IMG/VR virus record: IMGVR_UViG_3300046355_000151
Span: 1 to 53,040 of that record
Length of the DNA stretch: 53,040 bases
Source: a virus
Reading direction: 5' to 3' (one strand)
Shown: positions 1-7,797 of the stretch, piece after piece
Position numbering within the stretch: the stretch's first letter is position 1
Layout: the number at the start of each line of letters is the position of its first letter
Notes under the pieces: model-generated
What the model saw: the letters and a program-made list of their open reading frames with translations, nothing else
Told to the model about the DNA's origin: nothing
Database searches by the model: none
Position numbers and translations under genes: made by a program

Positions 1-1
1 C

Positions 2-883
2 GTCTTATACACAGGTGACGGCACAAGCCCTCGCGTTATTCCATCTGGTTTCCCGGTTGATTTCTCGTTTAGCGCAATCCGAAACGCTGTTCAAAACAAA
101 TTTTATTCAGCAAGTCGGCTCAGTGGAAATCCTTACACACTGACCAGCACAGATGCTGCGGAAGTTGCAAACACAGCCGTGTTTCCAACAGATGCTTTTG
201 CTCAGCAGTCAGGGGTAGCGATTAACAACAGCTTGAACTACGGAGGAAACTGGATTGACTATTTTCTTCGCCGCGCTCCCGGCTACTTTGATGAGGTTTG
301 CTATACGGGAACTGGTGCTGCAAGGACTGTGGCGCATAATTTAGCAGCAGTGCCTGAGATGATGATTGTTAAGTCACGCTCTTTGGCGCGAGATTGGTTT
401 GTTTACGTGCAGCCCGTGGGTGCAACCAATCAGCTTAGATTGAACGATAACGGGCAAACAGCCTCGACTACTGCGTGGAATAGCACAGCACCAACAGCTT
501 CAGTTTTTTCTCTTGGAACGCCAACTGAAGTAAATGGAAGCGGGACAACATACATTGCTCGTTTGTTTGCAACATGCCCCGGCGTCTCCAAGGTGGGAAG
601 CTATACGGGGACAGGCGCAACCCAAGTCATTAACTGTGGGTTCACAACAGGCGCAAGGTTTATTCTCATCAAAAGCACTAGCGGTACAGGCGATTGGTAT
701 GTGTGGGACAGCGCAAGGGGAATTGTGGCTGGAAATGATCCATACTTATTGCTAAACCTCACAGACGCTGAAGTTACCAACACCGATTGGGTAGACACTG
801 CCGCAACAGGCTTTGAACTCAGTGGCGCTGGTGGTTTTGTAAACACTAACGGTGTCAGCTACATCTTTTTAGCTATCGCATAA
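2..883 (+). CDS. Tail fibre or tail-tip protein, C-terminal part (5' end outside window)
   Basis: The reading frame is open from base 2, so the start codon lies upstream and the visible part is about 293 residues. It contains three related segments that each open with YTGxG (YTGDG near residue 3, YTGTG near residues 98 and 200), followed by valine/isoleucine-rich beta strands. This tandem beta-domain layout is typical of phage tail fibres built from DUF7483-like modules; that assignment is from memory. The gene is followed after 11 nt by a tail-assembly-chaperone-like gene, the usual neighbour of a fibre. Its codon use is more GC-rich than the genes downstream, which suggests it came from another phage. 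It probably contacts the host surface. Confidence 0.75.
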   Translation, partial: VLYTGDGTSPRVIPSGFPVDFSFSAIRNAVQNKFYSASRLSGNPYTLTSTDAAEVANTAVFPTDAFAQQSGVAINNSLNYGGNWIDYFLRRAPGYFDEVCYTGTGAARTVAHNLAAVPEMMIVKSRSLARDWFVYVQPVGATNQLRLNDNGQTASTTAWNSTAPTASVFSLGTPTEVNGSGTTYIARLFATCPGVSKVGSYTGTGATQVINCGFTTGARFILIKSTSGTGDWYVWDSARGIVAGNDPYLLLNLTDAEVTNTDWVDTAATGFELSGAGGFVNTNGVSYIFLAIA

Positions 884-894
884 GGAAAATAATC

Positions 895-1377
895 ATGCAA
901 ATTAGAATTAAATCAACAGGTGATGTTGTATCAGAACAAAGTTTTCGTACTTTAAATTCCAATACTTCATTACCTGAGCGACTTACTGAAGAAATCATCA
1001 ATGCTCTTGGTGGTGATATAATCTTTGAAGGTCCACAAGCAACGGCAGGTACTGTATACCAATATAGTCAATACGCTGGTTTAGAAGAAGTTAATGGTAA
1101 GTGGTACACAAAATATGTACTCGGTCCAATCTTTAATGATAATGATGAAGCTACTGCTGCTGAACAAGAAGAAGCTTATAAATTACTAAAAGATAATGAA
1201 CAAGCTAATTCTGTGCGTAGTACTCGTGGTCAAAAACTCAAGGATTGTGACTGGACTCAAGTAATTGATGCACCAGTAGATCAAGTATCTTGGGCTAAGT
1301 ATCGTCAAGAACTTCGGGATTTGACAAGTCAGAAAGGTTTTCCTTGGAATATCGAATGGCCTGTACAACCGGAATAA
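895..1377 (+). CDS. Tail fibre assembly chaperone-like protein
   Basis: 160 residues. The C-terminal third (about residues 113-157) has the pattern KLKDCDWTQ..DAPVD..SWA.YRQELRDL..Q.GFPWNI.WP, the signature of the Phage_tail_APC family that follows fibre genes in many phages. The N-terminal half is not recognisable. Its position right after the fibre gene fits a role in folding or trimerising the fibre. Its codon use is AT-rich like the rest of the genome, unlike the fibre end. Confidence 0.8.
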   Translation: MQIRIKSTGDVVSEQSFRTLNSNTSLPERLTEEIINALGGDIIFEGPQATAGTVYQYSQYAGLEEVNGKWYTKYVLGPIFNDNDEATAAEQEEAYKLLKDNEQANSVRSTRGQKLKDCDWTQVIDAPVDQVSWAKYRQELRDLTSQKGFPWNIEWPVQPE

Positions 1378-1390
1378 TCAATATTAAACC

Positions 1391-1419
1391 TTGATTATTA
1401 TCAATATCAATGATATAAT
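1391..1419 (+). promoter_or_regulatory. Sigma-70 promoter before the lysis cassette
   Basis: TTGATT at 1391-1396 and TATAAT at 1414-1419 with a 17-nt spacer. The predicted start is near 1426, only a few bases before the hairpin terminator at 1431. Confidence 0.7.
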
Positions 1420-1430
1420 AGTATCATTAC

Positions 1431-1462
1431 TTAGGCTACCTTCGGGTGGCCTATTTTATTTT
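1431..1462 (+). terminator. Rho-independent terminator
   Basis: TAGGCTACC and GGTGGCCTA pair around a TTCG loop and are followed by TTTTATTTT. It ends the tail transcript but also lies just downstream of the promoter at 1391, so readthrough would be needed to express the lysis genes from that promoter. Confidence 0.85.
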
Positions 1463-1497
1463 GTGCTAATTATTAATCTGAAGTTGAAAGTATTGAA

Positions 1498-1725
1498 ATG
1501 TCTGAGCAAATTGAACACCGAATAATTAAATTAGAGTTAAAAGTAGAAGATCATGCTGAAGAGTTAAGAAAACTTCAGGATATCTCTACTAGATTAAGCA
1601 ACTCATTAACTGGTATAGAAAACACATTAAATCAAATCAAGTATTTGGCTATTGGTGCTATACTAGTAGTATTATCTCAAGCAATCGGGATTACCAATGT
1701 TATAAAACTGATGTTGGGTGTTTAA
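1498..1725 (+). CDS. XhlA-like coiled-coil membrane protein, possible holin partner
   Basis: 75 residues: a charged coiled-coil N-terminal half (about residues 1-47) and one transmembrane helix (about 48-70, YLAIGAILVVLSQAIGI). This layout and size match the haemolysin XhlA family found in phage lysis cassettes. It overlaps the next gene by one base (TAATG), which suggests translational coupling. It could be a holin, an antiholin or an accessory membrane protein. Confidence 0.6.
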   Translation: MSEQIEHRIIKLELKVEDHAEELRKLQDISTRLSNSLTGIENTLNQIKYLAIGAILVVLSQAIGITNVIKLMLGV

Positions 1726-2207
1726 TGATTGATCCAGTAAGTGCCTTTGCATTAGCTACCGCTGCTTATAATGCAGTAAAGCAAGGTATTGAAGTTGGTA
1801 GAGAAATGCACGAAGTCTCCAAAGCATTGGGTACATTCTTTAAAGCTTCTACTGATATAAAAGAAGCCGCTGAACAGCAATCGAAACCTTCTATATTTAA
1901 GAAACTATTAAACAAAGGTTCTGTTGAACAAGAAGCTTTAGATAATTTAGTCAGACGTAGAACAATCATTAAGCAAGAATATGAACTAATGATGATGGTG
2001 AAGATGCAATACGGTGATTATGCATATAATGAAATGCTGGAAGAACGTAGAAAGATTGCTGCAGATAGAATAAAAGCAGAAAGATTGCAAAAAGAATATA
2101 ATAAAAAAGTAGTTGAAAACATATTCATGTATTCGTTATTGGCAATATTATTATATATATTTTATTTATTAATTACTGCAGGATATACATTAATACAAGG
2201 TGTTTGA
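1725..2207 (+). CDS. Lysis-region protein with C-terminal membrane anchor, function unknown
   Basis: 160 residues. An N-terminal MIDPVSAFALATAAYNAVK segment is followed by a long charged helical region (about 30-130) and one transmembrane helix at about 132-155. I have seen similar MIDPVTAF...AYN proteins next to phage lysis genes, but no function is known to me. It starts inside the stop codon of the upstream gene and ends just before the EF-hand gene, so it belongs to the lysis operon. Confidence 0.65.
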   Translation: MIDPVSAFALATAAYNAVKQGIEVGREMHEVSKALGTFFKASTDIKEAAEQQSKPSIFKKLLNKGSVEQEALDNLVRRRTIIKQEYELMMMVKMQYGDYAYNEMLEERRKIAADRIKAERLQKEYNKKVVENIFMYSLLAILLYIFYLLITAGYTLIQGV

Positions 2208-2208
2208 T

Positions 2209-2625
2209 ATGTCAAAGAAATTAGAAGCAAATTCTATTTATGATCAGTTTGATACTAATCATGACGGTGTTGTAACTGACGAAGAATTAAATCGTAGTGA
2301 AAGAATGCTGCAAATAGACAACATGGATAAACTCGCAGATCAACAAAGATTGATGGCTTGGATGGCGATGTTTCTACCTATGATTATAATTTTAATAATG
2401 CTAACACCCTTCGTTAGTTCAGATAAGATTAACATGGTAATGGGTTTAGCTACTACTTTTACTGCAGCTATGGGAAGTATTGTAGTTGCATTCATGGCTG
2501 CTACTGCTTATATTCGTGGAACTATGAGTACAAATACACCTAACAATATTGTAACTCAAAATCCAGTTATACGACCACCAGCACCTGTTGTTAGACCTCC
2601 ACCACCATCACAAGGAACTCTATGA
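2209..2625 (+). CDS. EF-hand membrane protein, holin candidate
   Basis: 138 residues from the ATG at 2209, chosen over an upstream GTG because AAGG lies 8 nt before it. Residues about 14-25 read DTNHDGVVTDEE, a clean single EF-hand calcium loop with Asp/Asn at positions 1, 3 and 5 and Glu at 12. Two transmembrane helices follow (about 46-65 and 74-95), then a proline-rich C-terminal tail. Between the XhlA-like gene and the spanins, a two-helix membrane protein of this size is the best holin candidate. The calcium-binding loop would be unusual for a holin. It overlaps the i-spanin start (ATGA). Confidence 0.65.
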   Translation: MSKKLEANSIYDQFDTNHDGVVTDEELNRSERMLQIDNMDKLADQQRLMAWMAMFLPMIIILIMLTPFVSSDKINMVMGLATTFTAAMGSIVVAFMAATAYIRGTMSTNTPNNIVTQNPVIRPPAPVVRPPPPSQGTL

Positions 2626-3074
2626 ATTATTTAACCATAGGTCTTACTACTGTAGCTTTTGTATCTGGTTTTTACTTACAAGGTTTACGCTCAGATGCTG
2701 AAATTAGTGCAATTAAATTACAGCATTCAAATGCTCTAACAGTAGCTACTCAAAAAGCTTCTGAAGATACTAATACTCTACAAAGGAAAAAAGATGAAGC
2801 TCTCAAACAAGCCCAAATTTCTGCTGCTAAAAATGCTGCCGCTAATGCTGCTCTTAATAGTCAGCTTGAATGGATGCGGGACTACAACGCCCGTAATAGC
2901 GCCGCCATTAGTAACTCTACCTGTAGCTCCGTTAGAGACTACGCCGCAACCGCTACAACCGTATTCTCAGAGTGTACAACTGCTCTTACAGGAATGGCAG
3001 AAAAAGCTCAAGGCCACGCCCTTGATTCCAGAACGCTAAGAGAATCTTGGCCTGTTTTAAAGGATAACAAATGA
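2622..3074 (+). CDS. Rz-like i-spanin
   Basis: 150 residues: one N-terminal signal-anchor helix (about 4-22), then a long alanine/lysine-rich periplasmic coiled coil, the layout of Rz-type inner-membrane spanins. The second half of the gene carries the embedded o-spanin in the +1 frame, as in lambda Rz/Rz1. After endolysin has degraded the wall, the pair would fuse inner and outer membranes. Two cysteines (about 103 and 118) could form intermolecular disulfides. It overlaps the upstream and downstream genes by 4 nt. Confidence 0.85.
   Translation: MNYLTIGLTTVAFVSGFYLQGLRSDAEISAIKLQHSNALTVATQKASEDTNTLQRKKDEALKQAQISAAKNAAANAALNSQLEWMRDYNARNSAAISNSTCSSVRDYAATATTVFSECTTALTGMAEKAQGHALDSRTLRESWPVLKDNK
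2794..3039 (+). CDS. Rz1-like o-spanin lipoprotein, embedded in the Rz gene
   Basis: 81 residues in the +1 frame, entirely inside the i-spanin gene. It has a lysine-rich N-terminus, a hydrophobic stretch (KFLLLKMLPLMLLLIVSL) and a lipobox-like LNGC, so cleavage would leave an acylated cysteine near residue 28. The mature part is proline-rich (TPVIAPPLVTLPVAPLETTP), as is usual in o-spanins. The embedded architecture makes the call strong even though primary sequence is poorly conserved in this class. Confidence 0.85.
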   Translation: MKLSNKPKFLLLKMLPLMLLLIVSLNGCGTTTPVIAPPLVTLPVAPLETTPQPLQPYSQSVQLLLQEWQKKLKATPLIPER

Positions 3075-3535
3075 AACTTACTGAGAATTTTTCATTAGCA
3101 GAAATGACTAAAAGTGAAATCGCAATTCGTAGAGATATGGATAACACACCGGATGAAACTGTAATAGCCAACCTGCAGTTACTTTGCGAACAGGTCTTGC
3201 AGCCGCTTAGAGATGCCTACAAGCTCGGAATTAAAGTTAACAGTGCCTATCGTAGTCCTGATGTAAATGCAGCCGTAGGAGGCGTTAGAACGTCTGATCA
3301 TTGCAAAGGGCAAGCTGCTGATATTGAAATTCCCGGTGTACCCAATGCTGAAATTGCTCAATACTTAGCAGATAACTTTGATTATACACAAATTATTTTA
3401 GAGTTTTATACAGCAGGTATTCCTGATAGTGGTTGGGTGCATGTATCGTATGATCCTAACAATCTAAAACGACAGGTATTAACTGCAGTAAAACAAAATG
3501 GTAAGACTGTTTATTTAAATGGTATTCACGCATAA
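3071..3535 (+). CDS. Endolysin, M15-family peptidase (L,D- or D,D-carboxypeptidase fold)
   Basis: 154 residues forming one Peptidase_M15_3 domain. Zinc and catalytic residues are visible: His and Asp in SDHCKGQAADIEI (about residues 76-88) and the second His in GWVHVSY (about 123-129), with SAYRSP before them. There is no signal peptide, so export through the holin lesion is expected. It would cut peptide stems in murein. It overlaps the i-spanin by 4 nt (ATGA) and ends the lysis operon at a strong terminator. Confidence 0.9.
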   Translation: MKLTENFSLAEMTKSEIAIRRDMDNTPDETVIANLQLLCEQVLQPLRDAYKLGIKVNSAYRSPDVNAAVGGVRTSDHCKGQAADIEIPGVPNAEIAQYLADNFDYTQIILEFYTAGIPDSGWVHVSYDPNNLKRQVLTAVKQNGKTVYLNGIHA

Positions 3536-3542
3536 AAGAAAA

Positions 3543-3576
3543 CCCCGATATCCTTTACAGGACTCGGGGATTTTTT
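3543..3576. terminator. Bidirectional terminator between convergent operons
   Basis: CCCCGA and TCGGGG arms with additional TATCC/GGA pairing form a stable hairpin, followed on the + strand by TTTTTT. The thioredoxin gene ends on the other strand 16 nt further on, so it probably serves both operons. Confidence 0.85.
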
Positions 3577-3591
3577 ACGTCTGTAAGAAGC

Positions 3592-3834
3592 TTATCCTAC
3601 AAACTGTTTTAATTGTTCAACATTCATGTAACCTGATCTACGTTTCATGACTTGATTTTCACTCATTAGAAGTACAGTGGGTACTCCACGAATATCAAAT
3701 TCAGTTGTAGCTGTAGGGTCAGCATCAATATCTACTGTTTCTACCGGAATACCAAGATCAACACCCTCAAGTGTCTTTGATAGTTGTTTACACGGTTGAC
3801 ACCAGTGTGCTTTAAATACTACTAGTTTTTTCAT
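3592..3834 (-). CDS. Thioredoxin / glutaredoxin-like protein
   Basis: 80 residues with active site WCQPC (about residues 11-15) and a cis-proline in RGVPT (about 49-53), the two hallmarks of the thioredoxin fold. It is shorter than E. coli Trx, similar to phage and NrdH-type redoxins. The RNR subunits lie upstream on the same strand, so it probably reduces the C-terminal cysteines of the large subunit. Its start overlaps the end of the homing endonuclease by 23 nt, with its own GAAAGGA ribosome site, suggesting the endonuclease was inserted between nrdB and this gene. Confidence 0.9.
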   Translation of the reverse strand: MKKLVVFKAHWCQPCKQLSKTLEGVDLGIPVETVDIDADPTATTEFDIRGVPTVLLMSENQVMKRRSGYMNVEQLKQFVG

Positions 3835-4819
3835 TTTCTATCCTTTCAATTAATTTTTTAAATAGCTTTTTATGTCTAATTCTCGATACTGTACTAATTT
3901 CAATACCTGTAGCAGCAGCGACATCTTTGTTGGTTAACCCTAACGTGATCAAATACCAAGCTTCTTCAATTTGAGAATAAGTTGTTGTTGTTGTCTCTGT
4001 AAAAGACTCTGGAAATATCTTCCCATATTCTTTATAAAGTTTCTTCCAGCGTTTACCGTGTCTAATCAGTGAGATATATCTTTCATGTAAATTAAATACC
4101 TTTGAAATTTCTGCATTTGTTCTAAACTGTTCAAACATTGCGTATATTTCAAGTACCTGAGCATTCGTAACTTTTGATGTTGCTACATCCTCCCCACTAG
4201 GCATGATTTTATAAATATTTCCTCTACTGGAGTTCTCACTACGAGTGAGCAACCTAAGATTTTCAATTGAATTATTATCTTTGTTACAATCCATGTGATC
4301 AATAGTCAAATCTGATGGGCATTCTCCGTGAACAATCGCATAAACAATTCTATGGGACGCTTTGTTTTTATAGTACCAATATCCGGTTGTTTTCTTTTTA
4401 GAGCAAGCTATAGAGTCCTTATTTGCAAGAATATAACCATCTTTAATGTTTCTTCGATCTTCTTTCCAACGCAAGCCACTAGGACTTGTTGAATCAACAT
4501 AGAATAAATTTTCAAATTCTTCTCTTGTGTAGGTTGTGGATGTGGTAGCTTTACTATTTACATTGGTTATAGGTGTACCTGCTTCCTTGAGACTCTTAAT
4601 TAAATATTGTTCTAACTGTTCTGCTTCAGGTTTTGTTAGATTATCTTTATAAACTTCATAATAAACACCTACTGTTTTAACTATTTCTTGGTGCTTTGCG
4701 TTTTTACCTTTATCAAGTCTAACTAGTTTTGCTCTGGCTTTTCTTCCTTCACCTACATATATAATTTCAGCAGTATCTTTACGCCTGTGAAAATATACAC
4801 AGTAATTTTTATCTTGCAT
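3812..4819 (-). CDS. Homing endonuclease with fused GIY-YIG and HNH domains and HTH repeats
   Basis: 335 residues from the ATG at 4819, chosen because AAGGAGA lies just before it. The N-terminus has a GIY-YIG-like core (CVYFH...IIYVGEG, about residues 3-26). The middle has an HNH_3 motif (SHRIVYAI...LTIDHMDCNKDNNSIENLRLLT, about 150-195). The C-terminus has two similar helix-turn-helix segments (about 215-250 and 290-325) that would recognise DNA. It sits between nrdB and thioredoxin, a common place for mobile endonucleases. Whether both nuclease domains are active cannot be told from sequence. Confidence 0.85.
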   Translation of the reverse strand: MQDKNYCVYFHRRKDTAEIIYVGEGRKARAKLVRLDKGKNAKHQEIVKTVGVYYEVYKDNLTKPEAEQLEQYLIKSLKEAGTPITNVNSKATTSTTYTREEFENLFYVDSTSPSGLRWKEDRRNIKDGYILANKDSIACSKKKTTGYWYYKNKASHRIVYAIVHGECPSDLTIDHMDCNKDNNSIENLRLLTRSENSSRGNIYKIMPSGEDVATSKVTNAQVLEIYAMFEQFRTNAEISKVFNLHERYISLIRHGKRWKKLYKEYGKIFPESFTETTTTTYSQIEEAWYLITLGLTNKDVAAATGIEISTVSRIRHKKLFKKLIERIENEKTSSI

Positions 4820-4840
4820 TATTTCTCCTTGCACCGTATG

Positions 4841-4923
4841 AATAAAATATATACAAAAATATTACGGAGAAAATATTTTGTCATTTTAGTTAATTACTCT
4901 AAAACTATTGTATATATTTTATT
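4841..4923. repeat. Perfect 16-bp inverted repeat over the endonuclease promoter
   Basis: AATAAAATATATACAA at 4841-4856 is the exact reverse complement of 4908-4923. The right arm covers the -10 box and predicted start of the promoter at 4921-4949. A second imperfect pair (CAAAAATATT / AAATATTTTG) is nested inside. It may be an operator. Confidence 0.8.
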
Positions 4924-4949
4924 ATAACACATCCTCGTCAATAAATCAA
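4921..4949 (-). promoter_or_regulatory. Sigma-70 promoter for the endonuclease-thioredoxin pair
   Basis: On the minus strand TTGATT (4949-4944) and TATAAT (4926-4921) are 17 nt apart, with a TG extended -10. It lies directly after the nrdB stop codon. Confidence 0.75.
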
Positions 4950-4985
4950 GATAAATATGAAATAATTCATCTTATCGTTGTACTA

Positions 4986-5957
4986 TTAACTAGCCCATAC
5001 GTCTTGCCAATCTCCTGTTAACGCTCCTTTAGCGTAATCCGTTACCCTCTGTTCAAAGAAATTGGTGTGAGTTGTACCTAACATTCCTTCAACCCAAGGC
5101 AGTGGATTTTTCTTAATTTTAAAGATACCTTTTAAACCTAAAGAGATGAGTCTTCGATCTGCAATGTATCGAATGTAGTTTTTAACTTCTTCCTTAGTTA
5201 GACCTTGCATTTCATTTACACCAAAAGCTAAATCAATGAATTTGTCTTCTAATTTAACCATAGTTTCTGCAATAGTGTATAGCTGTGATTTCAATTCATC
5301 TGTCCAGATATGTTTATTTTCTTTAATAAATTCTCGGAATAGCTTAATCATGCTATCTGTGTGATGCGATTCATCAGCAATTGAATAAACAATAATCTGA
5401 CCCATACCTTTCATCTTACCAAATCTGGCAAAATTAAGCAACATGATAAAAGAACTGAACAGTTGCATTCCTTCAGTAAAAGCACTAAATACTGCAATCT
5501 GTTGTGCTTTTGATTTTTCATCTTGCACTACAAAAGATTCAATATAGTCGTGTTTAGCTTTCATCTCTTCGTATTGCAAGAACTCATTATAAGTAGTTTC
5601 GGGCATACCAAGGGTTTCGATCAAGTGTGAATAAGACGCAACGTGAATAGCTTCTCGTGCTGCAAAGCTTGATAACATCATTCGTACTTCAGGTGCAGGG
5701 AAATTTGGTAGATAGTTTGTTACATACGCACCAGCTACATCAATATCACCTTGCGTAAAGAATCGAAAGATGTGTGTAAGAAACTGCTTTTCACTTTCTG
5801 TAAGTTTATTCTTCCAATCGTTAACATCTTCGATCATTGGTACTTCAGTATGCAACCAATGCATCTTTTCTGACATTAAGAAAGCATCATATGCCCAAGG
5901 GTAGCTAAACGGTTTAAAGTAACTGCGTTTATCTGTAAGTTTCAATTTTGTTTTCAT
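4986..5957 (-). CDS. nrdB: Ribonucleotide reductase class I beta subunit
   Basis: 323 residues, full length for NrdB. Di-iron ligands are visible in order: Asp in FTQGDIDVAGAYV, Glu and His in AAREAIHVASY, Glu in FSAFTEGMQLF, and Glu and His in ADESHHTDS. The Tyr in EAIHVASY is in the place of the radical tyrosine, so this looks like a tyrosyl-radical class Ia enzyme. With the large subunit just upstream it makes deoxyribonucleotides in the cytoplasm. AAGGAT precedes the ATG. Confidence 0.97.
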   Translation of the reverse strand: MKTKLKLTDKRSYFKPFSYPWAYDAFLMSEKMHWLHTEVPMIEDVNDWKNKLTESEKQFLTHIFRFFTQGDIDVAGAYVTNYLPNFPAPEVRMMLSSFAAREAIHVASYSHLIETLGMPETTYNEFLQYEEMKAKHDYIESFVVQDEKSKAQQIAVFSAFTEGMQLFSSFIMLLNFARFGKMKGMGQIIVYSIADESHHTDSMIKLFREFIKENKHIWTDELKSQLYTIAETMVKLEDKFIDLAFGVNEMQGLTKEEVKNYIRYIADRRLISLGLKGIFKIKKNPLPWVEGMLGTTHTNFFEQRVTDYAKGALTGDWQDVWAS

Positions 5958-5977
5958 TTATATCCTTAAAATAGAAA

Positions 5978-5996
5978 GAGACTGCCGAAGCAGCCC
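5978..5996 (-). promoter_or_regulatory. Intercistronic TTCG hairpin between nrdA and nrdB
   Basis: On the minus strand GGCTGC and GCAGTC pair around a TTCG loop, followed by TCTTTCTATTTT. The T content is modest, so it may be a leaky attenuator or processing site that sets the nrdA:nrdB ratio. Confidence 0.5.
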
Positions 5997-6006
5997 CTAT
6001 TATACA

Positions 6007-7797
6007 TCAACCTTCACAAGCTAAACAAGTTTCGTTGTTTACTAATGATGTCATGTCGATTTCATCTTCAATTCTTCTTCGTTCAACCTTTTGACCAACC
6101 TTATCTGCTTTACGTAATTTAGAACTACGCACATAATATAAAGATTTCAATCCTTGCTTCCAAGCTTGAAAGTGAACAGCATGTAAGTATTTTACACTAA
6201 CATCAGGTCTAAAGAACAGATTTGTACTGATTGCTTGATCTACAAATTGTTGCCTATCAGATGTTTGTTCAATAATCCATCGCTGATCAATTTCAGCAGC
6301 AGTTTTAAACACATCTCTGGTATACTGATCCATCCATTCTAGATTTTGTACTGAACCATCATCTGCAATAATACTTGCCCACGTATCATCATACCAAGAG
6401 TCTTCATGTTTCAAAGCTTCTTCTTTAATAATCTTATCTAAAAACCTATTCTTATTTAAGAATGCGCCAGAAGTAGTATCTTGACGATATGCGTTTGCTG
6501 AGTAAGGTTCAATACTTGGTGAAGTGTTACCCATGATAATTGAACTAGATGCATTTGGTGCAATAGCCATCACGTGACTACAACGCTTCATTACATTCAT
6601 AGTTGCTGCATCTGGACAAGGACCACGCAAGATTGCTAACTTTTCATTTGCAGTATCAAGTTGTGTTCTAATGTGTTTAAACATTCGCATATTAGTACTC
6701 TTAGCTAACGCACCTTCAAAGACAATATTGTTCTTTTGCAAATAAGCATGATAACCTAACGCACCAACACCTACGCTTCTTTCTTGAATTGCACTAAATC
6801 TTGCTCTTGCGATTTCATCAGGAGCATTCTGGATAAAGTACTCAATAACATTGTCAAGCATTTCCAATATATCAGGAATGAACTGAGGATCATTTTTCCA
6901 AGTATCAAAGTATTCCAAATTTACTGAACTCAAGCAACAAACGGCAGTACGCTCTGCTGATGTAGCTAATGAAATTTCACTACACAAGTTAGAACCGTGA
7001 TTTTTCAATCCTAGTTTCTTTTGATATTCAGGTAAACCTTCATTTGCACGATCAATAAACCAAAGATATGGTTCACCAGTTTGCATACGCAATTCTAGCA
7101 GTTTCATCCAAAGAGCCTTAGCAGAAACAACTTCAGTTACTTTACCGCTATGTGGTTGTACTAATTCCCATGAATCATCTGCTGTTGGATCAATCATGCA
7201 TTTTTCAATAATCTGCATGAATTTATCACTGATGTTTACACCGTGGTTTAAATTCAGTGTACGCATATTTTGATCACCAGTTGGTTTACGCATTTCTAAA
7301 AATTGAGTAATATCTGGGTGACTGATATCTAAGTAAGCAGCATAAGAACCCCTGCGAGTTGTACCTTGTTTGTATGCCAAACTAGATGCATCATACACTT
7401 TTAAGTGCGGCATTACACCTGCAGATTTTTCATCACAACCACGAATACCTACATGCACTCCTACACCGCCACCCATCATGGATAACCAGTTTGTTTCAGA
7501 TAGATTGTTAACCAAACCTTCAGATGTATCATCCAAGAAATTCAAGTAACAACTAATTGGCAACCCACGCTTGTTTCTACCAAAAGATAGAATAGGTGTA
7601 GAGTATGATAACCAATGTTTTGATGCATAATCATAAAGACGTTGAGCATGTGCTTCATCTGTTGCGAAAGATTGTGATACAAAAGCAAATCTATCTTGAG
7701 GTGATTCCTCGTCCTCTCGCATGTACGATTCTTTTAATCGTTTCAAACCAAGTTCATCGAACAATGAATCTCGGGTGTAATCTTTCTTAATTTGCAT
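6007..7797 (-). CDS. nrdA: Ribonucleotide reductase class I alpha subunit
   Basis: 596 residues. Catalytic features are present: Cys in LPISCYLNF, the Asn-x-Cys-x-Glu set in GSNLCSEIS, the partner Cys in AVCCLSS, the tyrosine pair in SLYYVRSS, and C-terminal CLACEG, which is reduced by thioredoxin. It is about 150 residues shorter than E. coli NrdA because it begins near the core, without an N-terminal ATP cone, so it should escape dATP shut-off. It starts 1 nt after the stop of the upstream gene and is followed by nrdB. Confidence 0.97.
   Translation of the reverse strand: MQIKKDYTRDSLFDELGLKRLKESYMREDEESPQDRFAFVSQSFATDEAHAQRLYDYASKHWLSYSTPILSFGRNKRGLPISCYLNFLDDTSEGLVNNLSETNWLSMMGGGVGVHVGIRGCDEKSAGVMPHLKVYDASSLAYKQGTTRRGSYAAYLDISHPDITQFLEMRKPTGDQNMRTLNLNHGVNISDKFMQIIEKCMIDPTADDSWELVQPHSGKVTEVVSAKALWMKLLELRMQTGEPYLWFIDRANEGLPEYQKKLGLKNHGSNLCSEISLATSAERTAVCCLSSVNLEYFDTWKNDPQFIPDILEMLDNVIEYFIQNAPDEIARARFSAIQERSVGVGALGYHAYLQKNNIVFEGALAKSTNMRMFKHIRTQLDTANEKLAILRGPCPDAATMNVMKRCSHVMAIAPNASSSIIMGNTSPSIEPYSANAYRQDTTSGAFLNKNRFLDKIIKEEALKHEDSWYDDTWASIIADDGSVQNLEWMDQYTRDVFKTAAEIDQRWIIEQTSDRQQFVDQAISTNLFFRPDVSVKYLHAVHFQAWKQGLKSLYYVRSSKLRKADKVGQKVERRRIEDEIDMTSLVNNETCLACEG

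Noticed and set aside
1-178. Start of the tail gene at the GTG near 179
   Set aside because: The frame is open to base 2 and encodes another YTGxG module, so the gene begins outside the window.
2986-3361. Minus-strand frames over spanin and endolysin
   Set aside because: They are antisense to well supported genes and lack ribosome sites.
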